Part shown: positions 32,901-44,700 of the stretch, piece by piece
Position numbering within the stretch: the stretch's first letter is position 1
Layout: the number at the start of each line of letters is the position of its first letter
NCBI GenBank assembly: GCA_040954595.2
Contig: CM082595.2
Coordinates: 5,208,001 to 5,272,000 of the forward strand
DNA length: 64,000 nt
Reading direction: 5' to 3'
DNA from: Balanoglossus misakiensis
Lineage: Eukaryota; Hemichordata
The notes under the pieces: generated by a model
Databases searched by the model: none
Told to the model about the DNA's origin: nothing
The model's input: the letters and a program-made list of their open reading frames with translations, nothing else
Position numbers and translations under genes: made by a program

Positions 32901-35476
32901 ACCTTGACACCACAACTACCCGTACAGGGATTACTACCAAAACAAAGCACACAGCTCCAAACACACTTATAAAGAACACCACTTCTATGTCACATCTTCT
33001 TTTTCTATTTTTGCCATTCCAGACATGGATGAATGTGAACATGGGGTCAGTGGTTGCCATAGATACTCCTACTGTATGAACACTGATGGATCGTACAGGT
33101 GTGAGTGTCAAGAAGGTTACTTTGGAAACGGATTTGATTGCATCGGTAAGATTACTGGATAAACAGCTTGATATCTGTGAACTATCATGGAAAAATGGGC
33201 CGGGGAAATGCCGTCAAACGAGTTATTTTTGCGACAGGAAATGTTCGCGATATCAAAATGGGCCACTGTTCTCTTATTTCATTTTCTGCATTGTTATCAC
33301 CGAAAAACATTTTACGCAACTTTTTATTTTCACGTTTTTTTTGGCTCTCGCGTATTTCGCGAAAATTTATTGCTCGCGAAATATTGAATTGAAAATCATG
33401 AAAATGACATATGTTTCCATCTGTACGACACTGCCTAGAAATGAGCAAATGGACGCCGTGGTCACCATGGTCACCGTGCAGCGAGACTTGTGGGTCTGGA
33501 ACTAGGTCAAGGTCGAGGACCTGTACCAACCCGGAGAGTGGGATGATCTGTGATGGTGTTGGCATGGAACACGACACTTGCATGTCATCAACACCGTGTC
33601 CCAGTGAGTATTGAGTGGACCTTTCAGGGGACAAACCTTATTTTGGTTAAAAAGTATTTTTATTGCTGTTAATTGCTGTTTTTCGAATCTCCTTTGAAAA
33701 TCTGTAATGAAATATAAGGGTCACTTAAGGATGTATGATCTGTACAATTGAAAATATTTTCATTTCTGATAATTATGGATCTTTTTATTCTCTTTTGTAT
33801 GTTTAATGAAAATCTGTTGTAAAATACAAGGTCACCAAGTTTGTTTTCGAAATACAAGACTATGAATTTAATCGACAATTGAAGAAAACCGCTGAGTCAG
33901 CATTTTCACCAATGGGTTGATATTGCCGACTGCACATATGGGCTGTGCTTTAAATCTTACAAACTTGGCATTCCATCATGCTTCTGAACACATGCCACAG
34001 GAGTTATTTTTATTCAGTATCTATGAGCTGATGCACAAACGAATATGGTAAAACTTCATCATTTGTGGAGCTCTAGAGTTTAAACATATTTTAAGTTTCA
34101 TTACTCCAAAATGTGTTATGAGATTTGTGATCTCTTTTCCCTCTCTAGTTCACGGAGGCTGGTCTGAGTGGTCGCAGTGGTCGCCCTGCTCAGAGACCTG
34201 CGGCGGAAAGCGCCACCAAGTGCGAGTGTGCGACAACCCCACCCCGCTGTACGGAGGGATGTACTGCGAGGGCGATCTGTACAAATCGGAGGAGTGTGGT
34301 GACACGTCCTGTCCAGGTATGAAAACAACCGTTTCAGATTGTCACGTTCGTTCAGGCAGGGAAATTTTTCCATAGGCAGTAAAGTTTCTTGTCAACGATG
34401 GCAGGCAGTTTGATCATGGTTTTATACTTTCCGTTGAGGAAAGATGAATTTTAAATAAATAGGGGTGTGAATGGGTGAGAGACATTTTTATTCCACTCTG
34501 AAAAAAGTGCATGTGTCAAGAAAATCCAATTTGTATTGTTCAAACGATTTCTGTTTTGAAAACGAAGCAATCTTGAAATGTTGTCAATATTCAAAATTTA
34601 CGACAAAAAAAAAGAATGATATTAAGCGAAGTATAAGCATACGAGTTTATCTTTGCCACCTTTTTAAAAACACTTTTTCCCTTTCTTGATATAAACCCAA
34701 AGTTGACGGAAAATGGTCGAAATGGGGAGAGTGGACTTCGTGCTCTGCGACCTGCGGGCAAGGTGAAAGGTCAAGGTTCAGACGCTGCAACAGCCCCGCC
34801 CCTTCAGAAGATGGAGAACCCTGTGAGGGTGCTCATAAAGAAGAGAAACCGTGCGGGGACAGCAATCCTTTGTGTTTGGGTATGTACTGTAAAACGGGTA
34901 ATTTTCGCGTCAGGAAACTTTCGCGATATCACAACAGGCAACTTAAAAGTCTTTAACCTTTTTTCTCATTTTTTGCCTCGAGGCAACTTTATATTAAACT
35001 TGAGTAAAATTGAAGTATTACCGTTTAAAATTTTGAATGGGGGGAGCAAAAGTGTCACAAATTTGAAATTCAAAATGGCCGCTAGTCTCTGTGTTACTAT
35101 GGATGAATTTTAAACACCGTCAGATTAATAGTAGAATTATTATGACAACAAAAACGTGAACACCCTGTTTTCTTCTTTGTTTTCAAAAAGACCCCTAACA
35201 CGCTTTTATATAGCGAAGAATTGAAAGGGTTTGAGGACATTTTTCTGAAAATGTGTCCTTGAGATGCGTGACGTACTACCGTTATTTGAGCGAATCTGAT
35301 TTGACTTTTCAGGCAGTGGTGGTTGGAGCAGCTGGAGCCATTGGGGCACCTGCACGTCGACCTGCGGAATCGGTCAACAATTCCGCCAGCGATTATGTCG
35401 GGACTTGAGGTGCTCGGGACAAAACCAGCAACAGAAGCCGTGCATCATCAGAAACTGTCCCAAAGCATTCGGATAA
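29935..35476 (+). CDS. Secreted Ig-like/EGF/TSR protein (588 aa)
   Basis: Unnamed extracellular protein. Coding exons: 29935-30004, 30322-30496, 31037-31281, 31770-32036, 32221-32307, 32547-32672, 33023-33145, 33439-33603, 34149-34316, 34703-34879, 35313-35476; they sum to 589 codons with TAA. A signal peptide (MEFCLFYTVACVFLTIPSCI) is followed by two probable Ig-like folds (about 30-163 with QWYKH and GRTLTISPI; about 164-252), a short EGF-like module, two calcium-binding EGF modules starting DVNEC and DMDEC, and four TSRs (365-588). All four TSRs have W-x-x-W and a C-x-x-T-C-G O-fucosylation-type motif (CSETCG twice, CSATCG, CTSTCG). No membrane segment is present. The exon 2 acceptor (AAG at 30321) is weak; it is chosen because it alone keeps the phase. 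Hemicentin-like matrix proteins combine the same modules, but I do not recognise an orthologue. Confidence 0.85.
30070..30132 (+). other. Possible alternative first exon of the secreted TSR gene
   Basis: Inside intron 1, ATG at 30070 opens MKSPGLKITLAISIFTACLS, signal-peptide-like, followed by a phase-1 donor (CTA then GTAAAC). Phase and role match the first exon at 29935, so it could be an alternative leader. It could also be chance. Confidence 0.3.
33200..33400. mobile_element. TTTTCGCGA-type MITE remnant in intron 7 of the secreted TSR gene
   Basis: Shares GAAATGTTCGCGATATC, TTCTCTTATTTCATTTTCTGCA and GCGAAAATTTATTGCTCGCG with the 206-bp element at 21975. Both CTGTAAAAC ends have been lost. 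Confidence 0.7.
34887..34970. mobile_element. Partial CTGTAAAAC-end MITE abutting the exon 10 donor
   Basis: The intron begins GTATG, then TA, then CTGTAAAACGGGTAATTTTCGCG, so the element starts at intron base 8. Only one half is present. Confidence 0.7.
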
Positions 35477-35538
35477 TGCACCTGTTAAATAGTTTCTAGA
35501 ATCATCGTCTTCAAATTTTGTCTAAGTTTTCTATGATG

Positions 35539-35544
35539 AATAAA
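35539..35544 (+). terminator. Polyadenylation signal of the secreted TSR gene
   Basis: AATAAA 62 bases past the TAA at 35474-35476 and about 65 bases short of the HPS3 stop codon on the other strand. Confidence 0.75.
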
Positions 35545-35609
35545 ATCTGTTCGTACGAGCATGATTCTTGACTTACCAGAAAACTCGGGGGGGGGGGAAA
35601 AAGTCCGGA

Positions 35610-38600
35610 TTATCGGGAGCAGACTCGATTGAAGACTTTAGTTTTCAACTGCTCAGCTTTATGCCTCCTGTAGCATCTATCAATGTACGGAAGGAAGAAC
35701 AGGCACGATCCAGTGGAAGGGAGGAGACTCAACAAACTAACAGGATCTATGAGCTCGACGACTTCAGATAAAACACCTGTGTGGGTATCAAAAAATAAGC
35801 AACTGTGAAAAAAATGGATACTTTCTGCCAGTTTCATTTTTGTACACCCTCTCTCACGGGCACAACACTGTAGCCATTCCAAGACTCAAACCAATGTTCT
35901 TCTTCTTGGTTCTTGCCACTCAACCAAGGAGATGCCTCAAATATCAGAAAATCAAAACGCAATCCTGCCGGTATATTAATTTCACACAAACACACACAAA
36001 TACATGCCCTGGTGTGACTATGGTGTCTCAAGGCTGCCTAAATGAGACATGGGACAGGTATTCTATTACATGGTTTTAGTGCATGCGATGACAATGGTGA
36101 TGATGATGATGATGATGGCGCTGATTTTGCATCAACATATGATAAGTATCACTCTAGGTGGTGATGATGATGGTAGTAATAGTGGCAGTGGTGATGATGA
36201 TGATGACGATGATGGTGATGATGGTGACAATACAATGCTACCTTTCAGAGCCTCCATATACACCACGTGTGCATCAGTCTCCATCTCCATCCTACTCTCC
36301 TCCCGGTTGACTTTGGCCAACAGCAGCTGAAAGAGCGCCACCCAGTCATCTCGCTGCTGCAGCAGCTGCGTGTGTGCGTAATCGATCGTCAAATGCGGGT
36401 AGTTCTCGACGACGAGCTCACTAGCAATGGCCGGGTCCAGCTTGGACTGGCAGAGAATTTCTAGAGACAGGTGCCCGTGGATGGTAGTGTCGATGGAGTC
36501 CAGCACCTGTGTCCAAGTATCCTGGCTGGTGGATTTCCAGCACAGTAACGACTACGAGAGACAAAAGATTATTGTTAAATTATTTCCATCCAATGCATGT
36601 ATATATCCACGTAAGAAATAATGCAAAGCGTTACTGCCTTAAGATCACTGATGATAATGTCCAGATTTTTACACAAATCTACATAATGGCGGCCATATTT
36701 TGGTTGCATCCCAAGAAATTATATATTCACTTAAATCCGGGCATACTTTTTTCAGAACAAGTGTAGTATACACACATCTCTGTGAGGATTGTAGCATAAT
36801 GAAACGACTTGAGCTGGACACTAAAATCATGACAAGAATATAAAAATGTAGCCACTGTGAACATTTTCTGTAGTTGACACAAAAAATCTCACCTGTAGTT
36901 TCAAGAGATCTTCATTGCAACAACAACAAGGACATGGTTCATTGGGATCCCTGGTGGGACTGTATCTTAAAATCGTCTGTGGTGAAGACGCTCGTAATCC
37001 AGTTGGTGGACTACCGGTGGATCTTATAAAAGCTTGAGGCGACGAGGCTCGGGCAAAACTCTGGCTTCTGTACAGCTCACACTGTTGGACAAGTGATCTG
37101 CTGCCTAGGAACCACACGACAGGGAAAATGCTAAATAATTCCGGTAATATTATGGAAAATATTATTCTTAGTGTCTTTTGACAAAATTACCGAGAATCAG
37201 ATGGAAAATTTCAAGTACTTTCCATGTCCATTCATCCATCCACCAACCCATCAATCAATCCATCCATCTACCAAAACCCACCAAACAACCCAACCACCAA
37301 CAAACCCAAACCAACCACCAACTCATCCATCTACCTACCCTCCAACCCACCACCCCATCCATCCATTCATCCATCCATCCACCTAAAAATCAATCACTTT
37401 TCACCCCCTCCAATCCCCCTACCTTGAAAAGGTGGCAGCTGATCCAACCATGCATGCCGTGGAACAAAGTGACCATTTCCCCTTGGCTGAAAACATTAAA
37501 AAATTCACAAGCCAAATGAACTAAAAATCACTCAAAACATAACGATTTTAAATAACTTACTCCACTAAGTGTGTTATTTAAATATCAACTCATGATTGAT
37601 GAGATAAACATTTCTATAAATATCCCATAGTGAAAAACTATAGTGTTTATTGAATTTCATATATGTTCAATGCAACATGCATGAAAAATTGTGACCTTTG
37701 ACCTCTTTGCCTCACAGCCCTTGTCACCAATAACCTAGCACTGATGCATCGTGGAAATATACTTCAGACGATGATCACTTCACATACAATGTACTTACAA
37801 TATGGCTGTGGGGGATTGGTTTCCTTCCGACAGACTGTTCCTTGCTGTGGTGTTTTAATCTATTCACGTAGATGCTGATCAGTAATTCCTGTAACCATGG
37901 CAATGACAGTGATGACTGAAGGGCTCAATGTATATTAGAGTGCATAAAGCCAATTATTGTGCAAAGACACAGTAGATACAGTCGTGGCACAAATAAGAGG
38001 AACGCAATCACCTCCTATTTACATATGCCCATATATGGTCAGAAGGGCATGTCTAAATCTTTGAATGATTATGTGGTTGTTTACTTTTTTTCGTAAGACC
38101 ACCCACTGAAAATCCGTGATTGGCTAGAACTCAACTTTCCATGGTCATACGATTTGGGTCAATTACGAACACCTGGTAAACTTAGTTATGAAGAATAGCT
38201 TAGCTCCTAAAAAATTCAATTCTATGTTGACATGCATTCATACATGCACAGTACAATTTATATATAAGACTCACCAGGGCCCTTGGAAATACAGCTTTCC
38301 TCTCATTGGAATTGAGCAGGCTTTCTAAATAATCCCTGATGTGAACGTTGTCATGGTTTCCAGTTTCACTAACCTAGAACAGACAAATGGATGGGTTTAA
38401 AGGTAAACAGTGGAGATTGGCGACCTCTCTATTATCAAAGTTTAAAATGATGGACTTGAACCATGACACGCTTTGTGCTTTTTCTTGTGAGTTTTTCATA
38501 AAAGGGGTTAACTACGGTGTGCTCACATCTAAAAGAACCAGTGCTTTATCCATATCAACCATGCAGTTGTCATGGAGATGAACCAATACTTCTATTAGAA

Positions 38601-38693
38601 CATCTGGTCGGTGTCGCCGTAACAGCTGTAAAAATAAAAGAATGGAAGTAGGCGTTTTATAAAATGGTGAGATTTCGCCACCACCATCGCCAC

Positions 38694-38770
<77 letters not shown>

Positions 38771-41700
38771 CCACCACCATCATTTCCATCATCATCATCA
38801 CAAGATCTGTTTATGATGTCACACAGATCCATCATGTCTCCATAGATCTCTCTGAAGCAGTTAATCAAGAAAGCCCTTTTTCCGCCCAACAAAACTCACT
38901 TGTGCAACAACAGAAAGACTTGAGTCGTCCGCCTCATCCAGCAAAACATCATGGTGCTTGAGGCAGGAGTTGACAATAGACTCTTTAGACATGGTAGAGA
39001 TCACCGCTACAGCACCTTCTGGCTCGCAGGTACGGAGGTACAGAATACTGGTTGCTAGGCAATCTAAGGAAAAACACCTACAGCAGTAAAAATGAATAAA
39101 AAATGGTGGTGGATCTAAATTAAAAATAGAATGACTTTTATATGCTGTTGTATAGCTTTATTATTATGTTTCAATTGATATAGTACTAGTATTCCATTTC
39201 TCGATTCACTGAGTTCTCGTTTGGTTCAGAAAATCACGAAATCACAAATATCGTAAATTCAAAATGGCCGCCGAAATCTGTGAAATATGTTCAATTATTA
39301 ATTTGCTTGAAACACAAAATGGGAAGCAGTTTAAAATGACTTTATTGAACATTTTTTGGACTGTAACTTACTCGGACAGTGTTGACTGATCATGACATTT
39401 CCTGTGTGTCTGCAGAAGTGACAAGGCCTTCTCGTCGGTGAAGCTTATAATTTTTGTACTCAGGATGACTTCGGATAACTTCTCCGGCTGGAATTTTCCG
39501 TAGATTTCCAGGATGTTATCTCCTGTGTCCTTCACCAAGGAAGTGAAACAAAGAGTTACAGGAATAACGATGATAGGCAGGTATTCACAATGCTTTGTAA
39601 ATAATTGACCATTTTTGAAATGCCACGAGACTGTGCGAGACCTCGCGTGGCTAGGTAGTTTATATGGAAGGACATTCTCAAGTTACTCTAGAACAAACAT
39701 GACCCATCGTGTTAACCCTTTCACCACCATGGTTCAGTCCATACTCATTGTTTTCTATGGTAAGGTTGGACCTCTAAAGAGGGAACTGGGGGTGAAACGG
39801 TTAAACTACATAAAAGTCACAATTTTTGTTCAACTCTGCACCTATTCTAATTTCATCAAAGCTTGACTTTATTGCCTGGCTAGCAACCTGTTGCTACGGT
39901 AATTAACCAACTCTCTCGAGCTCATTCAATAAAGGGAAAATCATCCAGTAGTATTTACGATTCCAAATCCCCTGGGAGATTATTCATGTTTAACCACTCT
40001 AGCGCAAATCTATCTGTCTACAAATACTGGTGATACATACACCCATAACTGAGATACACACATCACATCAATGTATATCCACATACCTGATCAATGTTTA
40101 ATCCCTTCCCTTTTCCAGAAAACAGAACAGAGTTCAGATAATGAAGCAGACCCTCATACATGAACTGTGGATCCTGTGAAGAAGAAAAGAAATTTAAAAT
40201 AAACCAACAAAACAAAATGTAGACGTGAAAAAAATATTTTGATGTTAACAATTACAGATGATAAGTTAAATTGTTTTATTTTCTGACTGCATATGGAGTA
40301 ATACAGCCAATGTATTGCAGTTATGAATGATCAAGGAAAACAGAAAGGTTTTCATATTAAAAATGGCGATGAGTGTTTATTTACTGAGTGTGTTGGAGAA
40401 AAGCATAGCTCCCTGAGTGTGAGTGAGTGAAGGTTTTACATCTTAAAACTTTTACATAGTTTTGCATTTGTGTTAAATTGAATTTGTCATGAATCATTAT
40501 TCTTTGAGAAAAAAAAAATTATCAGCAGGCTAAACAAAACATATCCCTGTGAATATTTATTTTACATGGATGATTGATTTTAGACTTTTCACCCAAACAT
40601 AAGAATTTGACCTTAGTTACTGTTAACATGAACATTTCCAAATGTACATGATTATCAATGGCTGTTACCTGAGACATTCGATGGTCCTTGTTCAATTTTT
40701 CTGGGGCGAACTTAGAATTTAGTGAAAAGAATGAATAAAATATGACAATAATTACACTGCTGGACATTATGTATGTAAGATGTATTCTTCCTACATGTTT
40801 TTGTCTTCGTTCCTTAGAAAGATATAGAAATATAGTGACTTCATGTTTTTACATGAAATATGTTTGACACACATATGTATGAAAAACTCATGACAAAGTT
40901 GTTCTCATGTGGGAAATTGTGTGAAAGCGTAACGTGACCTATGTCTAACATAACGACATTCTCGAATTATGTTGCACACATACCTGAGATATGATTTGGT
41001 CTCTGTGTCTGCTGACGACTGCCGGCAAAGTCAAACCTGACATGGCATAGTATGGAATGGCCAGCAAATGCTCACTTCCTGAAATCCTAGAAAAAAAAGC
41101 AGGAAATGACAATTCAATAATGACACATTTTTTTTGTCAATCTCAGTTTGGTTCACAACACATAATAAAGATGTGATTTTTCGTTTTTTTTTGTATGATG
41201 ATATCAACTACCGGTAAGTTCATTTGTACCATTAAATCCTTTGAATGCGACATCTTGCTGTGGTACAATATTTTTATCATTTTCACTCATTTCCTTTAAT
41301 TTTAGACCAAGTGGATATAATTTCCTATTGTCTTTAGGTCTTAATCAAAATTTGAGAAAAAATGTAGAAAAAGTTATGAAAGTATGACAAGTTAACTATG
41401 GCATTGAAAGGGTTAAATGTGTATATAAATATTTGACATTTGGACAAAATGGCTACTTTGTGACGTCACTACCAAGATCACTGAGTAAGGTCAGGGTGAC
41501 CCACCTGGCAAAATGATCCCCTAGGGAGGCACAAGACTCCCTAGCCAGCTCTTCTAATATTCTTATGATACTTTTATCCTCAGCTTTGTACAAGGCGGAC
41601 TTTATCAACAGATAAGCTTCGATCATTATCTGTTGATAAGCTGTGGGGTTGGACAGCTGGTATTTGGCCGCAATTCCCAGCATCTCTCGGTACAGTTCAA

Positions 41701-44700
41701 TGGGTGTTGGCTTCTGTAGGACGTATATACTCCAGCTGGATTGTTAAAGAGAGAAAAAAGCTGTTAATAGATCATTTTCTGAACTTCACGAGACCCTGCA
41801 GATCTTGTGTGTCCGGGTAGTTTATATGGGATGTAACACAGGACAAAAAAATGTGACAAACCACATGTTAAACGGCACAAAAGTTACAATTTTTTCGGTA
41901 AACTCTGCACCTATTCTAGTTTGATACAAAGCCTGACTTGTATTACTTGGCTAGCAACCCGTTGCCACGGTAATTAACCAAGTCTCACGAGATCTTGCAA
42001 TGAGCGGAAAATCATCTACATGTACCGGTATTGTGTTGACAATACAAATGTGAATTTTAATTTTTTCTCATTGAAATGATGAATGTAGACTTTCATTATC
42101 AATATGTTTCCCTGGGAAAAACAACATTATGCAATCTGACCAGATAAGGTTAGAAGATGCTACATGTCTTTGTCCCTTTAATGTTACCTCTTTGCAGTGG
42201 GCGACTCAATGGCCTTTGATAGCATCACGATGTAGTCCTCCGCAACACTGACAGCGCGGATATCGTAGAAAGCCTGGAATCCAATCAGGGAAATATCGGA
42301 AGTTGCAGACGGAACAGCCTGGAGGGAGAAAGAGATATACAGAGTTTGAGAAGGGGAATTAGAAGGCTGGGTCACTGAGCGATAACCCTTTTTAGTCTTA
42401 CAGTCTGTCAGCCTTCAAGAATATGATGAACGGCAATGGAAAAATCTATGGAGTGTTTTTCAATAATCTTCATCACTCCATAAATGAATGAACGAATGAA
42501 CAAATAAATGACACGAACAGAAAGAAATTAGTGATTCAAAGTACACTCATGTCTACAAGGGATCTGCTGCCTCAAATATGTGTGTGTAGTAAATACCTAT
42601 GCAAATCCAGTACCCATGGAGACGGAAAATGTATGAGTAAAATACCTAATTTCAGGAATACTGTAAAACACTTTATTTTCGCGAGTTGAAATTTTCGCGA
42701 TATCGAGAGAGGCCCCTGTTTTAATTTTCGCGTTCTCTTATTTCATTCACTGCATCCTTATCTTCAAAAAAAATTTACGTGACTTTTTATTTTCACGCTG
42801 TTTTGGCTCTATTTTGCGAAAATTTATTGCTCGCAAAAATAAAGTGTTTTACAGTAAACTCACCCATGTATTGGATGGTTTCTCGATATGCCACAGTGCG
42901 GCGGCCATCTTGCTAATCGTGTACGTCTCAAGTCCGTTGGTCGTCACGGCGTGCAGAAGGCTGTTGGTCACGCCGACGTACTTGGTCTTGGCGGTGTAGT
43001 TGTAGGTTGACAGTTGAATGCATTTACTGCAGAACACGTCGTACATATAACCTTCGTGATGGCCGCTCACAAAACAACAAAGTCCATTCAGTCTGTCTGT
43101 CTGGCTGTCTACAAAACATACAACATCACCATGAGCAATTTCACATCACAGAAAAAAATATTACCCACAGTCATCTGACTCAATTTCTTGTGAAAATCTT
43201 ACACTCTATTTTCTTTGACCTTTTTCATAATTTTGCGGACAATTACTTCATGAGTTGCCCTATATTACACTCACAAATGTAAGGCATAGTTAATCTTTAA
43301 AAAAACTACAACCAGATAATTTTTTATAAAATGGGAACAATCAAGAATGGAATAAAAGATGGGAAAATCAAAAAATGAATTTTTATGTTTGCATAGTGTA
43401 GGCAATTTGTCTCATTGAAAAATACAAAATACAATACAATGATTAATCAACAAAGTGATGCAAATGACATCACGATTTTTTTTAAACATTTCTATATATA
43501 GAGCCTAGATTTAATAACATGTTATAAATGGGTCATATTTCAGGCAGTACAGAAAAAAAATCATTCTTAATCAATATCTTTACATTTAATATGCTTATTT
43601 TTTGGGTAAACATGAAAAAATGTACAATGAGGAAGTGACATCACACTCCCACTGCCTTCACAATTGCCATATTTGGGATACTCTTGTGCAAATGCTATGT
43701 AAATATGGACTAGTACATTTAACATACAATTATAAATTACCCATGCTAAGTCAACAAAAGTGGCATATGTGTTTGTTTTGCAGTTCACAGTACAGAACTG
43801 TTATGGTTGGTCAGACAGAGAAAACCCACGTCTGCCTTTAGCACTAGCAAAGGGAAAAGAAACAATTGCTTTGTGAGCAAATTAAACTTTTTATAGATCT
43901 ATAATTTTAATATGCACTGATATGCAGCAATGTTAGTGTTTTAGACTATACCATGTTTTTTGTATTGAGATTGGCTAAGTTGCAACTTGTCAAAATCATG
44001 CTTGTTATAAGAAACTGACTCTTTCACCCCTCTTTCCATGTCTATGGTTGCAACCAAGCTGCAGGGTTAGACCAAAGTCTGGTGCTGAGCGGGGGATGGA
44101 AGTGGTTGATGTTCAACTAACCTTTCTGGTATGTTGGCAGCAGTTTCAGTGAATGTAAATGCTGTCCTGCTGAATCGCCGGGGAACCTGCATTGGCGGTA
44201 GAGTAGAGTACTGCTTGCTATGGGTGCACTGGTTCTGTGGAAACAACACAATGATATTCTACTCAGGGTGATGGAGATGGTGATCATCATGGGGGTGGGG
44301 GGCGGGCAGGGGTAGGGACAGCCGATTCTTTGCTATCAATCACGTGATCTGGCCATGTGACCCACAGCGTTGTCATTTCCAGGTGACGGGCAAGCAATAT
44401 TTCGGCATACAGAAAAGTTTTCTGAATTACCTGTACTTGCCAATCCACTCGACTGATATGGGATGACCGGCTATGGTATCCACTGGCCCAAGCACTTCAA
44501 TAGGCTCATCGTTTTTATTCTCGGCCACAGACTCTTGGAGAACGCTTTGAGGCGCTATAACGTCATCTTCGCAGGAGGAAGTGTGGAAATCCCACATGAC
44601 GTAATCATCATCGTCCACCTGAAGGTGTTCACACTCTTCCCCGTCGAAGGATTCGTAGAAGGCCACATGCTGCCATGGTGATGTCTTCCCGTCCTCCGCG

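Noticed and set aside
38512-38892. Poly-aspartate frame on the minus strand
   Set aside because: ATC trinucleotide repeat in an HPS3 intron, between two exons whose phases join cleanly without it.
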